Assembly: GCF_007474605.1 (NCBI RefSeq)
Contig: NZ_VHKL01000005.1
Coordinates: 372,001 to 436,000 of the forward strand
Direction: 5' to 3'
From: Rhodoligotrophos appendicifer
GTDB lineage: Bacteria; Pseudomonadota; Alphaproteobacteria; Rhizobiales; Im1
DNA: 64,000 nucleotides
The notes beneath the pieces are model-generated. The model worked only from the letters and a program-made list of their open reading frames with translations, was not told where the DNA came from and searched no databases. Shown one piece after another: positions 21,974-32,089 of the stretch (the stretch's first letter is position 1; the number at the start of each line of letters is the position of its first letter). The translations under genes and the position numbers were made by a program.

Positions 21974-22993
21974 ATGTCATTGCCGGAATTCACTATGCGT
22001 CAGCTTTTGGAAGCGGGCGTTCACTTCGGCCACCAGACTCACCGCTGGAACCCCAAGATGGGTAGCTACATCTATGGGGACCGTAACGGTATTCACATCG
22101 TGGATCTGGCGCAGACGGTGCCGCTGTTGCACCAGGCGCTCGTCACGGTTCGTGACGTGGTCGCTGCCGGCGGCCGCGTCTTGTTCGTCGCCACGAAGCG
22201 TCAGGCCTCCGAGGCCATCGCTGAGAGCGCACGGCGGTCGGCCCAATATTACATCAACCACCGCTGGCTCGGCGGCACGCTGACGAATTGGAAGACGATT
22301 TCCCATTCGATCCGCCGTCTGCGTCAGTTGGAAGAGATGCTGGCTCAGGAACATCTGGGGTTGACCAAGAAGGAAACCCTGAACCTGACCCGTGAGCGCG
22401 ATAAGCTTGAGCGCGCTCTGGGCGGCATCAAGGATATGGGCGGCATCCCCGACCTGATGTTCGTGATCGACACGAACAAGGAATCGATTGCCATTCAGGA
22501 AGCCAAGAAACTGGGCATTCCGGTGGTGGCCATCATCGACACCAATTGCGATCCCCAAGGCATCAATTTCCCCATTCCGGGCAATGACGACGCCGGCCGG
22601 GCGATCAGCCTCTACTGCGATCTGATCTCCCGTGCGGCCTTGGACGGCATCTCCGTGGCCCAGGGCGGTGCCGGCATCGATATCGGCGAAGCCGAGAATC
22701 CGATGCAGGAGCCGGTTCTTGAGGAAGTTGCCGAAGCCGATCCCGAGACCGCTCTAGCCTTCCCGGTGCTGAAGGAGCCGCGCGGCTCGGCCGACGATCT
22801 GAAGAAGATCACGGGCCTGGGTCCCACCGTCGAGAAGAAGCTCAACGATCTGGGCGTCTTCCATTTCTGGCAGATTGCCGAGATGAACGGCGATCAGCTC
22901 TCGGCTCTCGATGATGCGCTCCAGTTCCACGGCCGCGTGGACCGCGACGATTGGGTCGGTCAGGCGCGGGCCTTGATCGGCAGCGACGCCTGA
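21974..22993 (+). CDS. rpsB: 30S ribosomal protein S2 with C-terminal helix-hairpin-helix extension
   Basis: 339 residues. The S2 core occupies about 1-235 ([47 protein letters not shown]). A further hundred residues contain an acidic linker and a helix-hairpin-helix-like segment at 274-335 ([22 protein letters not shown]). Similar tails occur on S2, L21 and NuoE in Rhizobiales. Start ATG 21974 follows GGGAG. It leads the rpsB-tsf-pyrH-frr series. Confidence 0.97.
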   Translation: MSLPEFTMRQLLEAGVHFGHQTHRWNPKMGSYIYGDRNGIHIVDLAQTVPLLHQALVTVRDVVAAGGRVLFVATKRQASEAIAESARRSAQYYINHRWLGGTLTNWKTISHSIRRLRQLEEMLAQEHLGLTKKETLNLTRERDKLERALGGIKDMGGIPDLMFVIDTNKESIAIQEAKKLGIPVVAIIDTNCDPQGINFPIPGNDDAGRAISLYCDLISRAALDGISVAQGGAGIDIGEAENPMQEPVLEEVAEADPETALAFPVLKEPRGSADDLKKITGLGPTVEKKLNDLGVFHFWQIAEMNGDQLSALDDALQFHGRVDRDDWVGQARALIGSDA

Positions 22994-23002
22994 TGCGTCG
23001 GG

Positions 23003-23028
23003 CGGGCAGGGCGGCAGCGTCTTGCCCG
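23003..23028 (+). terminator. rpsB-tsf intergenic hairpin, possible attenuator
   Basis: CGGGCA (23003-23008) and TGCCCG (23023-23028) form a stem followed by only a short T-run. It lies between rpsB and tsf and could attenuate or process the transcript. It is weak as a full terminator. Confidence 0.35.
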
Positions 23029-23060
23029 TTTATGGACATACCGAGAATTTGAGGATTGCG

Positions 23061-23984
23061 ATGGCTGAAATCACTGCCAGCATGGTGAAGGAACTGCGCG
23101 AGAGCACTGGCGCAGGCATGATGGACTGCAAGAGCGCTCTGGCCGAGAACGATGGCGACATGGACGCCGCCATTGATTGGCTGCGCAAGAAGGGCCTGTC
23201 CAAAGCAGCGAAGAAGTCTTCGCGGGTCGCCGCCGAAGGCTTGATCGGTGTCTCCAGCAAAGGGCTCAAGGGCGCCATCGTCGAGGTGAATTCCGAAACC
23301 GATTTCGTGGCGCGCAATGAGCGTTTTCAGGCCATGGTGTCTGAGATTGCAGATTTGGCGCTGGTCGCCCGCGGCGACGTCGATGCGCTGAAGGCCGCGA
23401 GCATGAGCGATGGCAAGTCCGTCGCCGATTATGTGACCGAGGCGGTTGCGACCATCGGCGAGAACATGAATGTTCGTCGCACCGGTTACGTCGAAGTCAG
23501 CGACGGGATCGTCGCCACTTATGTCCACAGCCAGGTCGTCCCCGGTCTCGGCAAGATCGGTGTCCTGGTCGGGCTTGAGTCCGGCGGCGACAAGGCCAAG
23601 CTGGCGGCGCACGGCCGGCAGCTCGCCATGCATATTGCGGCGGCGAGCCCCATTGCCGTCAATCCGCAGGACGTCGACTCTTCCCTGGTCGAGCGTGAGC
23701 GCGACGTGCTGGCGGCCCAGGCCAGGGAATCCGGCAAGGCTGAGGAGATCATCGCCAAGATGATTGAAGGCCGCCTGCGCAAATACTACGAAGAAGTTGT
23801 GCTTCTTCATCAGGTCTACGTCATCGACGGCGAAAACACTGTCGGCAAGGCCATCAAAGAGATGGAGAAGGACGTAGGGGCGCCGATCACGGTTGCAGCC
23901 TTTGTCCGCTTTGCCATCGGCGAGGGCATCGAGCGCGAGGCGGGCGACTTCGCCTCCGAAGTCGCCGCCGCGGCAGGGGCCTGA
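23061..23984 (+). CDS. tsf: translation elongation factor Ts
   Basis: 307 residues. The N-terminal UBA-like part ([26 protein letters not shown]) is followed by the EF-Ts core with the EF-Tu-contact motif ([12 protein letters not shown]). It is the nucleotide exchange factor for EF-Tu. The ATG at 23061 matches the family N-terminus. It lies between rpsB and pyrH in the conserved order. Confidence 0.97.
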   Translation: MAEITASMVKELRESTGAGMMDCKSALAENDGDMDAAIDWLRKKGLSKAAKKSSRVAAEGLIGVSSKGLKGAIVEVNSETDFVARNERFQAMVSEIADLALVARGDVDALKAASMSDGKSVADYVTEAVATIGENMNVRRTGYVEVSDGIVATYVHSQVVPGLGKIGVLVGLESGGDKAKLAAHGRQLAMHIAAASPIAVNPQDVDSSLVERERDVLAAQARESGKAEEIIAKMIEGRLRKYYEEVVLLHQVYVIDGENTVGKAIKEMEKDVGAPITVAAFVRFAIGEGIEREAGDFASEVAAAAGA

Positions 23985-24022
23985 TCGCTGCCGTCACGGG
24001 TCGTCGGGAGAGGATCGAGCAG

Positions 24023-24769
24023 ATGGTGAACCCACGTCCTCCCTTCCGCCGCGTGCTGCTGAAGCTGTCCGGCGAAGCCCTGATGGGCGACCAGTCATAT
24101 GGTATCGATATGGCTGTCGCCGATCGGGTTGCCGCTGAGATCCGCGACATCGTCGATCTCGGCGTGGAGCTCTGCATCGTCGTCGGCGGCGGCAACATCT
24201 TCCGGGGCCTGGCCGGCGCCGCCCAGGGCATGGACCGCGCCAATGCCGATCACATCGGCATGCTGGCGACCATCATGAATGCGCTGGCCCTGAACAACGC
24301 GCTCGGACATGCCGGGGTCGATTCCCGGGTGATGTCGGCCATTCCCATGCCGACGGTCTGCGAATCCTATATCCGGCCCCGCGCCTTACGCCATTTGTCC
24401 AAGGGTCGAGTGCTCATCTTCGCTGCGGGAACCGGAAACCCTTATTTCACGACTGACACCGCCGCCGCGCTGCGGGCCGCCGAGATGGGATGCACGGCCC
24501 TGTTCAAGGGCACCAGCGTTGACGGTGTTTATGCCGCAGATCCCAAAAAGCAGCCCGATGCGGAGCGCTATGACAGCCTGACCTACCAGGATGTCCTCGC
24601 CCGCGATCTTCGGGTGATGGATTCGGCAGCCGTAACCCTTGCGCGCGACAATGATATTTCGGTAATCGTGTTTTCGATCAGAACGCCGGGGAGCCTGGGG
24701 GCCGTCATGAGGGGCCAGGGCCGATGCACCGTCATCGGAACCGCGGGCGTGGCAGGGAATCGGGAATAG
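24023..24769 (+). CDS. pyrH: UMP kinase
   Basis: 248 residues, of the amino-acid kinase fold. [14 protein letters not shown] at the N-terminus binds ATP, and [10 protein letters not shown] and [14 protein letters not shown] are conserved in PyrH. It phosphorylates UMP to UDP in pyrimidine synthesis. The gap to tsf is 38 bases. Confidence 0.97.
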   Translation: MVNPRPPFRRVLLKLSGEALMGDQSYGIDMAVADRVAAEIRDIVDLGVELCIVVGGGNIFRGLAGAAQGMDRANADHIGMLATIMNALALNNALGHAGVDSRVMSAIPMPTVCESYIRPRALRHLSKGRVLIFAAGTGNPYFTTDTAAALRAAEMGCTALFKGTSVDGVYAADPKKQPDAERYDSLTYQDVLARDLRVMDSAAVTLARDNDISVIVFSIRTPGSLGAVMRGQGRCTVIGTAGVAGNRE

Positions 24770-24783
24770 AGGCGAGAGCTCCG

Positions 24784-25347
24784 ATGGTAGACGCAGCGAT
24801 GAAAACCGACGAACTGAAGCGCCGTATGCAGGGTGCCTTTTCCAAGCTCAAAGAGGAATTTGCCGGATTGCGTACGGGCCGCGCATCGATCCATCTTCTG
24901 GAACCGATCACGGTGGAGGCCTATGGATCGGCCATGTCCCTGAACCAGGTGGCGAATGTCTCCGTGCCTGAGTCGCGCATGTTGAGTGTGCAGGTCTGGG
25001 ATCGTGGCCTGGTATCTGCGGTCGAGAAGGCCATTCGGAACTCCAGCCTGGGGCTCAATCCCATCACCGAGGGACAGACTTTGCGGGTTCCTGTGCCCGA
25101 ATTGTCTCAGGAGCGACGCAAGGAATTGGCCAAAGTCGCCCATAATTACGCTGAAGCCTCCAAGGTTGCTGTGCGCAATGTGCGCCGCGACGGTATGGAG
25201 CAGTTGAAGCGGCTCGAAAAGGATGGCGAGATCAGTCAGGATGAGCAGCGCGCCTGGGCCGACGATGTTCAGAAGCTGACCGATCAGTTCATCAAAGACA
25301 TTGATGAGGCTTTGACGCACAAGGAAGCGGAGATCATGCAGATATGA
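24784..25347 (+). CDS. frr: ribosome recycling factor
   Basis: 187 residues, the expected length. Conserved segments are [37 protein letters not shown] and the terminal helix around [20 protein letters not shown]. It splits post-termination ribosomes with EF-G. The start at 24784 ([15 protein letters not shown]) is chosen over upstream in-frame codons by family length and spacing to pyrH (14 bases). Confidence 0.97.
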   Translation: MVDAAMKTDELKRRMQGAFSKLKEEFAGLRTGRASIHLLEPITVEAYGSAMSLNQVANVSVPESRMLSVQVWDRGLVSAVEKAIRNSSLGLNPITEGQTLRVPVPELSQERRKELAKVAHNYAEASKVAVRNVRRDGMEQLKRLEKDGEISQDEQRAWADDVQKLTDQFIKDIDEALTHKEAEIMQI

Positions 25348-25394
25348 TCTTCGCTTGACCTAGCCTCGTGGTGCTCAACCGCGGATGGAGTTCG

Positions 25395-26168
25395 ATGTCC
25401 CTGCGGGTAACACGACAGACGGAAGAGCAGTCGGAGAGCCAGGGAGGGTTTCCGGGGGCCGTGCCACGCCATGTCGCCATCATCATGGATGGCAATGGCC
25501 GCTGGGCGGGTCGCCGGGGTCTGCCGCGGTCGGCCGGTCACAGCAAGGGTGTTGAATCCGTGCGCCGTGCCGTCGCGGCGGCGCTGGATTTCGGCGTCGA
25601 ATATCTCACGCTCTACAGCTTCAGTTCTGAGAACTGGCGGCGTCCCAAGGAGGAGGTCGGCTATCTCCTCAACCTGCTGCGCAGATTCGCCAATCGTGAC
25701 GTCTCCGAGCTGCATGCTCAGGGTGTCCGCATCAAGGTGATCGGCGAGCGGTCTTCCCTCGCGCCCGATATCGTCACCTTGATCGAACGCGCCGAGGAGA
25801 TGACGCAAGCCAATTCCGCCATGACCCTCATGGTGGCCTTCAATTATGGGGGCCGGGACGAACTCGCCCGTGCTGTTCGCGAGCTGGCTCAACAGGTCCT
25901 GTCGGGGCATCTTCTGCCGTCGGAGATCACTCCGGACCTGATTTCGAACCATCTCGACACCGCCAGCATCCCTGATCCGGAGCTCGTCATTCGCACCAGC
26001 GGCGAGCAGCGCCTGTCGAATTTTCTGCTGTGGCAAAGCGCCTATTCCGAATTCGTCTTTGTCGAGGAGGCATGGCCGGATTTCGATCGCGAGATCTTTG
26101 CCAGCGCCTTGAAGCAATACATGCTGCGGGATCGCCGTTTCGGTGGTCTGGCGGCGACGTCGTTGTAA
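25395..26168 (+). CDS. uppS: undecaprenyl diphosphate synthase
   Basis: 257 residues, of the cis-prenyltransferase family. The catalytic loop HVAIIMDGNGRWA has Asp32, and LTLYSFSSENWRRPKEE and the dimer motif RTSGEQRLSNFLLWQSAYSEF follow. It makes the C55 lipid carrier for peptidoglycan and O-antigen. About 20 extra residues precede the core. Start ATG 25395. Confidence 0.96.
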   Translation: MSLRVTRQTEEQSESQGGFPGAVPRHVAIIMDGNGRWAGRRGLPRSAGHSKGVESVRRAVAAALDFGVEYLTLYSFSSENWRRPKEEVGYLLNLLRRFANRDVSELHAQGVRIKVIGERSSLAPDIVTLIERAEEMTQANSAMTLMVAFNYGGRDELARAVRELAQQVLSGHLLPSEITPDLISNHLDTASIPDPELVIRTSGEQRLSNFLLWQSAYSEFVFVEEAWPDFDREIFASALKQYMLRDRRFGGLAATSL

Positions 26169-26185
26169 CGGCCGTAGCCGTCTCG

Positions 26186-27031
26186 ATGGCCAGCAGCGGG
26201 AACACAGGAAAATGGGCTGATCTCGCCATTCGCTCGGCCTCCGCCGCTGTCCTTGTGCCGATCGTCGTCGCCGCGGTCTGGCTCGGGGGGCCGATCTTCG
26301 CGGCGTTGCTCGCCGTGGTGGGTCTCCTCATGGCGACCGAGTGGCTGAGGCTGGTCTATCCACAACGGTCTCCGGTCCAGATGACGCTCCATATCGCGGC
26401 GGTGGTCGGGGCCGTGCTGGCGGCATTGTTCATGGGGCCTTTCGTGGCCTCCGTCGTCGTGCTCCTGGCCTGGGCGGCAAGTGTGGCGCATCTGCTGATC
26501 CGGCGTCCGCCCGTCCGGTCCTGGAGCGCCCTCGGCATTGGCTATGTCGCGATCCCTGTCCTGTCGCTGCTGGCCTTGCGGTTGGATCCCGCTTATGGTC
26601 TGGCCGCCATCATCTGGTTGCTGCTGATCGTCTGGAGTGCGGACACCGCCGCCTACCTTGTCGGCAGATTGATCGGCGGGCCCAAGCTGGCCCCGCGGAT
26701 TTCACCGGGCAAGACGAGATCTGGATTTGGCGGGGCTCTCCTGGGAGGCGCCATCGCGGCAGGGGCCACAGGCTTCGTGCTGCAGCTCCCGTCTTTGGCG
26801 ATGCTGATGCTGCTGGGTGCGGTCATTGCCGCCATATCCCAGCTCGGCGACCTTTTTGAATCCTTGCTGAAGCGTCACGCGGAAGTGAAGGATTCAGGCC
26901 ACCTCATCCCCGGTCATGGGGGCATACTCGACCGGGTCGACGGTTTGATCACTGCGGCCATAGCCGCCTGGGCCATTGGCGCGGTGCATGGCGGCTTCGA
27001 AAACATCGCATCGGGATTGCTCGTGTGGTGA
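26186..27031 (+). CDS. cdsA: phosphatidate cytidylyltransferase
   Basis: 281 residues with about seven or eight membrane spans. The C-terminal signature SQLGDLFESLLKRHAEVKDSGHLIPGHGGILDRVDGL is the CDP-diglyceride synthetase motif with its metal-binding Asp residues. It makes CDP-diacylglycerol for phospholipid synthesis. Start ATG 26186, 17 bases after uppS. Confidence 0.96.
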   Translation: MASSGNTGKWADLAIRSASAAVLVPIVVAAVWLGGPIFAALLAVVGLLMATEWLRLVYPQRSPVQMTLHIAAVVGAVLAALFMGPFVASVVVLLAWAASVAHLLIRRPPVRSWSALGIGYVAIPVLSLLALRLDPAYGLAAIIWLLLIVWSADTAAYLVGRLIGGPKLAPRISPGKTRSGFGGALLGGAIAAGATGFVLQLPSLAMLMLLGAVIAAISQLGDLFESLLKRHAEVKDSGHLIPGHGGILDRVDGLITAAIAAWAIGAVHGGFENIASGLLVW

Positions 27032-27088
27032 AGTTGGTAACTTTACTAAAACCTTATGCGTGTAGCATGCGAGCTTGGAGAGAAGATC

Positions 27089-28303
27089 GTGGCATTGATT
27101 GCTGAAAGTTTTGAGCCACTTGTGGCGCCTAAGCGACTGACCGTCCTTGGCTCCACCGGCTCTGTCGGCTGTTCGACGCTCGATCTTATCGGGCGCGATC
27201 TCGATCGCTATGAGGTTGACGCGCTCGTCGGCAACTCGAACGTGCTGCGGCTTGCGGAACAGGCGCGGGCGGTGAATGCGCGCTGTGCCGTCACCGCCGA
27301 CGCCAAGGCGTACACGGCCTTGAAGGCGGCGTTGTCCGGCACCGGGATCGAAGTGGCCGCTGGCCCCGACGCGGTCATCGAGGCCGCTCAGCGTCCTGTG
27401 GATATTGTCATGGCCTCCATCGTCGGTGCCGCCGGCCTCGCACCAACCATCGCCGCCGCGCGCAACGGCACCACGATCGGCCTGGCGAACAAGGAATGCC
27501 TCGTCTCCGGCGGCACCTTCTTCACCAGCACCGCAGCGCGCGCCGGTGCCAAGATTTTGCCCGTGGACTCCGAGCACAGCGCCGTCTTTCAGGTCCTCAA
27601 TCCCGACCATCGCGACCAGATCTCGCGCATCATCCTCACTGCTTCTGGCGGTCCGTTTCGCACCTTTTCTCAGGCCCAGCTCGATGCCGCGGGCCCGGAG
27701 CAGGCCCTCAAGCATCCCAATTGGAGCATGGGCCAGAAGATCACCATCGATTCAGCCAGCCTCATGAACAAGGGGCTTGAGCTCATCGAGGCGTTTCATC
27801 TGTTCGATGTTGACATCGACCAGCTCGACGTCCTGGTGCACCCGCAATCCATTATCCATAGCCTCGTCGAATATCGCGATGGCTCGACTTTGGCGCAGCT
27901 TGGCATGCCGGATATGCGCACGCCCATCGCCTATGCTTTGGCGTGGCCCGGTCGCATTGAGGCGCCAGTGGCACAGCTTCGCCTCGAGCAGATCGGCCAG
28001 CTGACTTTCGAGGCTTTGGACGAAAAACGCTTTCCTGCCGTGGCCTTGTGCCTGGCGGCTCTGGCCCGTGGCGGCAGTGCCACGACGGTTCTGAATGCGG
28101 CCAACGAAATTGCCGTGGCCGAATTTTTGTCGAAACGGATTCCGTTTCCGGGTATCACTGCGCTTGTCAGTGGGGTGCTGGACCGAGCCGAGGGCGATGA
28201 TATGCTCTGTCCATTGACGGCTCTTGACGATGTCTTCGCGGCCGACGCTTATGGCCGACGGATCGCCGCCGAGCTGGTGGCCTCTGGATTTTGTAGCCGG
28301 TGA
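27089..28303 (+). CDS. dxr: 1-deoxy-D-xylulose 5-phosphate reductoisomerase
   Basis: 404 residues. The NADPH-binding start is RLTVLGSTGSVGCSTLDLI; LANKECLVSGG and VDSEHSAVFQVL are the family active-site motifs, and GGPFRTF and LMNKGLELIEA follow. It commits pyruvate/glyceraldehyde phosphate carbon to the MEP isoprenoid pathway. The GTG at 27089 is preferred because GGAGA lies about eight bases upstream and the length then fits the family; an ATG at 27056 has no ribosome site. Confidence 0.95.
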   Translation: MALIAESFEPLVAPKRLTVLGSTGSVGCSTLDLIGRDLDRYEVDALVGNSNVLRLAEQARAVNARCAVTADAKAYTALKAALSGTGIEVAAGPDAVIEAAQRPVDIVMASIVGAAGLAPTIAAARNGTTIGLANKECLVSGGTFFTSTAARAGAKILPVDSEHSAVFQVLNPDHRDQISRIILTASGGPFRTFSQAQLDAAGPEQALKHPNWSMGQKITIDSASLMNKGLELIEAFHLFDVDIDQLDVLVHPQSIIHSLVEYRDGSTLAQLGMPDMRTPIAYALAWPGRIEAPVAQLRLEQIGQLTFEALDEKRFPAVALCLAALARGGSATTVLNAANEIAVAEFLSKRIPFPGITALVSGVLDRAEGDDMLCPLTALDDVFAADAYGRRIAAELVASGFCSR

Positions 28304-28367
28304 CGGGACGGTAGGACCGGTCCTCTGCGTTGAATGGAAGAGTTGCCGGTAGGGTAGGTGGGAGAGA

Positions 28368-29516
28368 ATGGATTTTTCGCATATGGTCGGCTCTGGATTA
28401 TGGACGACTTTGTCCTATCTTGTGCCGTTCCTGTTCGTCCTCACGATCGTCATTTTCTTCCATGAGTTGGGGCATTTCCTGACGGCGCGAGCCTGTCGCG
28501 TGAAGATCGACGCCTTCGCGGTGGGCTTCGGCAAGTCTCTGTTCACCTGGCTCGACAAGCACGGCACCCAGTGGAAGATCGGCTGGCTGCCCTTGGGCGG
28601 CTATGTGAGTTTTCGCGGCGACAGCTCTGTTGCCAGCACGCCCGACCGAGAGGTTCTCGAAGCCGCCGAGAAGGATCCGGTGGAGGCAGCCCAGCTCTTC
28701 CATAACAAGCCGCTCGCTCAGCGTGCGGCGGTTGTGGCGGCGGGCCCCATCGCTAACTTCATCGTTGCGATTCTCATCTTTGCTCTGACTTTCATGGTCG
28801 TTGGCCGTCAGGTGAGCCCGCCGATTGCCGATACGGTGCAGCCGGACACGCCGGCCGCCGCGGCGGGAATTGTGGCGGGCGACGAGATCAGGAAGGTCGA
28901 TGGACGGACCATCGAGACCTTCGGGGACCTGCAGAGAATCGTCGGCGATAATGCGGGAACGCCGCTCCGGATCGAGGTGCTCCGCAACGGCCAGACGATC
29001 AATCTCGACGTAACCCCGGCGGCTCGCGAGATCACCGACCGCTTTGGCGGCAAGCATGTTGTGGGTGTGCTCGGCATCGCCCGCGACGCCAATGAGGAGG
29101 TTCGCGTCGAGCGCTTTGGCCCGGTGATGGCGCTGTGGAAGGGCACCGAGCAGACCTGGTATGTGATCACCCGCACCCTGTCTTACGTGGGTCAGGTGAT
29201 CGCCGGGACTCAGAGTGCCGACCAGTTGGGCGGCCCGCTGCGGATCGCTCAGATGTCGGGTGAGGTTGCGACGATTAGTTTCCTCGCGCTTCTGAATTTG
29301 GCTGCGGTCCTGTCTGTAAGCATCGGATTGGTCAACTTGTTTCCGATTCCGATACTTGATGGAGGTCACCTTTTGTATTACGCCATCGAGGCGGTGCGGG
29401 GGCGGCCGCTGAGCGCCAGGGCTCAGGATATGGGGTTTCGAGTGGGAATGGCTTTGGTGTTGATGCTCATGCTGTTCGCGACGTGGAACGATCTCGTCCA
29501 CTTCGAACTGTTTTGA
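28368..29516 (+). CDS. rseP: RIP metalloprotease RseP (site-2 protease)
   Basis: 382 residues. The zinc site HELGH is at 32-36 in the first membrane span and the third ligand motif LDG at 330-332 near the C-terminus. One PDZ domain is evident around 150-225 (QPDTPAAAAGIVAGDEIRKVDG). It cleaves transmembrane anti-sigma factors and signal-peptide remnants in the inner membrane. The SD is GGTGGGAGAG. It is shorter than the two-PDZ E. coli enzyme, as usual in alphaproteobacteria. Confidence 0.95.
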   Translation: MDFSHMVGSGLWTTLSYLVPFLFVLTIVIFFHELGHFLTARACRVKIDAFAVGFGKSLFTWLDKHGTQWKIGWLPLGGYVSFRGDSSVASTPDREVLEAAEKDPVEAAQLFHNKPLAQRAAVVAAGPIANFIVAILIFALTFMVVGRQVSPPIADTVQPDTPAAAAGIVAGDEIRKVDGRTIETFGDLQRIVGDNAGTPLRIEVLRNGQTINLDVTPAAREITDRFGGKHVVGVLGIARDANEEVRVERFGPVMALWKGTEQTWYVITRTLSYVGQVIAGTQSADQLGGPLRIAQMSGEVATISFLALLNLAAVLSVSIGLVNLFPIPILDGGHLLYYAIEAVRGRPLSARAQDMGFRVGMALVLMLMLFATWNDLVHFELF

Positions 29517-29581
29517 ATTTGACACTATGGTCGGGGAAATGGCCATGCTGGACATCATCAGGTTTTCAGCGCTGATGAAAC

Positions 29582-29606
29582 CGCGTACAACAACTTGTTA
29601 CACGCG
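29582..29606. promoter_or_regulatory. 25-base palindrome upstream of bamA
   Basis: CGCGTACAACAA, centre C, TTGTTACACGCG: ten of twelve positions are symmetric. It sits 43 bases before the bamA start. ACAACAACT from its left half recurs at 29625-29633. It could be an operator or a leader hairpin; the regulator is unknown. Confidence 0.35.
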
Positions 29607-29648
29607 TTTCGTCCAGGGGCGGGGACAACAACTAATGATTGGTAACTT

Positions 29649-31967
29649 ATGCGCTACCGGTTCGTAATTGCCGCCTTTTTGGCCATGCTGTTTACCGTTC
29701 CGGGACCGATCGCGGGGATCGGCTTCGGGGTGAGCGAGGCGTATGCGCAGACTGTGTCGCGCATCGTTGTCGAGGGTAATCAGCGTATCGATCCAGAGAC
29801 CGTCGAAGCTTATATGCAGCTCGGCCCTGGCGATGCTTTCGACTCAGAGCGCGTCGACCAATCTCTGAAGACCCTCTTCCAAACAGGTCTTTTCTCTGAC
29901 GTTCAGATCTTTCAGCGCGGCAATGTGCTGGTGGTGAAGGTTGAGGAGAACCCGCTGATCAATCAGATCAGCTTCGAGGGCAACAGCGAGATTACCGACG
30001 TCAATCTCGGCAAGGAAGTCGAGCTGAAGCCGCGCATGGTCTTCACCAGGGCCCGGGTTCAGAGCGATGTTCAGCGCTTGACTGCACTCTACAGGCGCTC
30101 CGGGCTCTTCGCGGCGCGGATCGAACCCAAAGTCATCCGTCTGCCTCAGAACCGCGTCAATCTGGTCTTTGAGATCAACGAAGGCGAGACCACGCGTATT
30201 CAGCGCATCGCCTTCGTCGGTAATGAGGCCTTCTCCGATGGCCAGCTGCGCGATGTGATCACCACCGAAGAATCGCGTTGGTGGAAGATCCTCACCTCGT
30301 CGGACAATTATGATCCCGATCGCCTGGCCTACGACAAGGAACTGCTCCGTCGCTTCTACCTGAACAGCGGTTACGCCGACTTCCAGGTGCTGTCGGCCAC
30401 GGCGGAACTGTCGCCTGACGGCGAGAACTTCTACATCACCTTCACGGTGCAGGAGGGTCCGCAGTACAATTTCGGACCTGTGGCGGTGGATCCTGGCACC
30501 ACGGGCCTCAATCCGGAAGAGTTGATGACCAAGGTCAAGACCCGCGAGGGCGAGATCTACAACGCCGAACTGGTCGACAATTCCGTGGAGCGCATCACCG
30601 TCGATGCGGGCACGGCCGGCTATGCTTTCGCCAAGGTGCGTCCTCGGGTGGACCGCGACGAGGCGACCCGGACGGTTGGTCTGACTTACACTCTCGAAGA
30701 AGGCCCTCGCGTCTATATCGAGCGGATCGACATCGTCGGAAACACCCGGACACAGGATAATGTCATCCGTCGTGAAATCCGCTTGGTGGAAGGTGACGCC
30801 TATAATCGCGTTCTCGTGGACCGCGCGCGGCGGCGGATCACGGCCCTCGACTTCTTCGGCAAGGTGGACATCATCGAGCAGCCGGGCAGTGCGCCCGACC
30901 GGGTGCTCCTGACTGTTCAGGTTGAAGAGAAGTCGACCGGCACTCTGAACTTCGCAGCCGGTTACTCGACCTCTGAAGCGGTGGTGGGATCGGTGAGCGT
31001 CACCGAGCGAAACCTCTTGGGTAAGGGCCAGTTCGTCCGTTTGGCGACATCCTTAAGCTTCAAGCGTCAGGAACTGGATTTCAGCTTCACCGAGCCCTAT
31101 TTCCTCGGCCGCAACCTTTCTGCCGGTATCGACGCCTATGGAACGCGGACCGACCAGCAGAATGAATCGTCATTCGATCTCAGACAGGTCGGTGCGGGCT
31201 TCCGTTTGGGCTTCCCGCTGTCGGAAAACAGCCGGGTGACCACGCGCTATAACTTCACCAACCGCAAGATCTCGGACGTCCCGGATAATGCTTCGCAGGC
31301 CATTATCCAGTCCGAAGGCACCACCAACATCTCGCTGGTGGGAGCGACTTATGTTTATGACATGTTGGACAACCCTCTGCGTCCGACTCAGGGCTATCGC
31401 TTCCAGATGTCGGCGGATATCGCCGGCCTTGGCGGCGATGCGAAATGGGCCCGCAGTGAAGTCGCCGCCTATTACTTCTATCCCATCTGGGATGGCGTGG
31501 TGCTGATGGCCCGTGGTACGGCCGGTCACATGGAGCCGCTGAGCGGTGAGATCCAGCCGGTCGACCGGTTCTTCAAGGGTGGCAACTCCTTCCGCGGCTT
31601 CGAGCGTGCCGGTATCGGCCCGCGCGATACATCGACCTCGCGGGATGACGCTCTCGGCGGCTACACCTACGGCATCGGTACCGTTGAGGTAACGTTCCCC
31701 CTCGGCCTGCCGGAAGAGTTCGGCATCAGGGGTGCGGTCTTCTCCGATTTCGGTACGCTGTTCAACGCGCCGGATAACTTCTCCTGCTCCAACGGCAAGA
31801 GCGATTGCTTGGTCGGCGACAATTCGGCGCTGCGCGCCTCAGTCGGCGCCAGCGTGATCTGGGAATCGCCGTTCGGACCGCTCCGCTTCGACTTCGCCGA
31901 TGCGCTGCTGAAGGAAAAATACGACAAGACGGAATGGTTTAGGTTCAGCGTCGGAACCTCCTTCTAA
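29649..31967 (+). CDS. bamA: outer membrane protein assembly factor BamA
   Basis: 772 residues. A signal peptide ends near EAYAQ (about 35), then five POTRA repeats to about 430 (VSRIVVEGNQRIDPETV, INQISFEGNSEITD, TRIQRIAFVGNEAFSD, and so on), then the C-terminal 16-strand Omp85 barrel ending WFRFSVGTSF with a terminal Phe. The barrel motif GNSFRGF (VRGF/Y type) is present. It inserts beta-barrel proteins in the outer membrane. The ribosome site is weak. A strong terminator follows, and neither skp nor lpxD comes after it. Confidence 0.96.
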   Translation: MRYRFVIAAFLAMLFTVPGPIAGIGFGVSEAYAQTVSRIVVEGNQRIDPETVEAYMQLGPGDAFDSERVDQSLKTLFQTGLFSDVQIFQRGNVLVVKVEENPLINQISFEGNSEITDVNLGKEVELKPRMVFTRARVQSDVQRLTALYRRSGLFAARIEPKVIRLPQNRVNLVFEINEGETTRIQRIAFVGNEAFSDGQLRDVITTEESRWWKILTSSDNYDPDRLAYDKELLRRFYLNSGYADFQVLSATAELSPDGENFYITFTVQEGPQYNFGPVAVDPGTTGLNPEELMTKVKTREGEIYNAELVDNSVERITVDAGTAGYAFAKVRPRVDRDEATRTVGLTYTLEEGPRVYIERIDIVGNTRTQDNVIRREIRLVEGDAYNRVLVDRARRRITALDFFGKVDIIEQPGSAPDRVLLTVQVEEKSTGTLNFAAGYSTSEAVVGSVSVTERNLLGKGQFVRLATSLSFKRQELDFSFTEPYFLGRNLSAGIDAYGTRTDQQNESSFDLRQVGAGFRLGFPLSENSRVTTRYNFTNRKISDVPDNASQAIIQSEGTTNISLVGATYVYDMLDNPLRPTQGYRFQMSADIAGLGGDAKWARSEVAAYYFYPIWDGVVLMARGTAGHMEPLSGEIQPVDRFFKGGNSFRGFERAGIGPRDTSTSRDDALGGYTYGIGTVEVTFPLGLPEEFGIRGAVFSDFGTLFNAPDNFSCSNGKSDCLVGDNSALRASVGASVIWESPFGPLRFDFADALLKEKYDKTEWFRFSVGTSF

Positions 31968-31976
31968 GAACTTGAG

Positions 31977-32009
31977 ACAGGCCGGCACTTCGCCGGCCTG
32001 TATCTTTTT
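31977..32009 (+). terminator. rho-independent terminator after bamA
   Basis: A ten-pair perfect stem, ACAGGCCGGC / GCCGGCCTGT, with loop acttc and then ATCTTTTT. It starts 10 bases after the bamA stop and separates bamA from fabZ. Confidence 0.85.
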
Positions 32010-32089
32010 GAGCCATCGCTTGCGGTCGTGGTGTTCTGTTGCTAGCTATGCCTCTCCAAGTCCGAGGCATCAGTAAAGGCGACGCCGAC

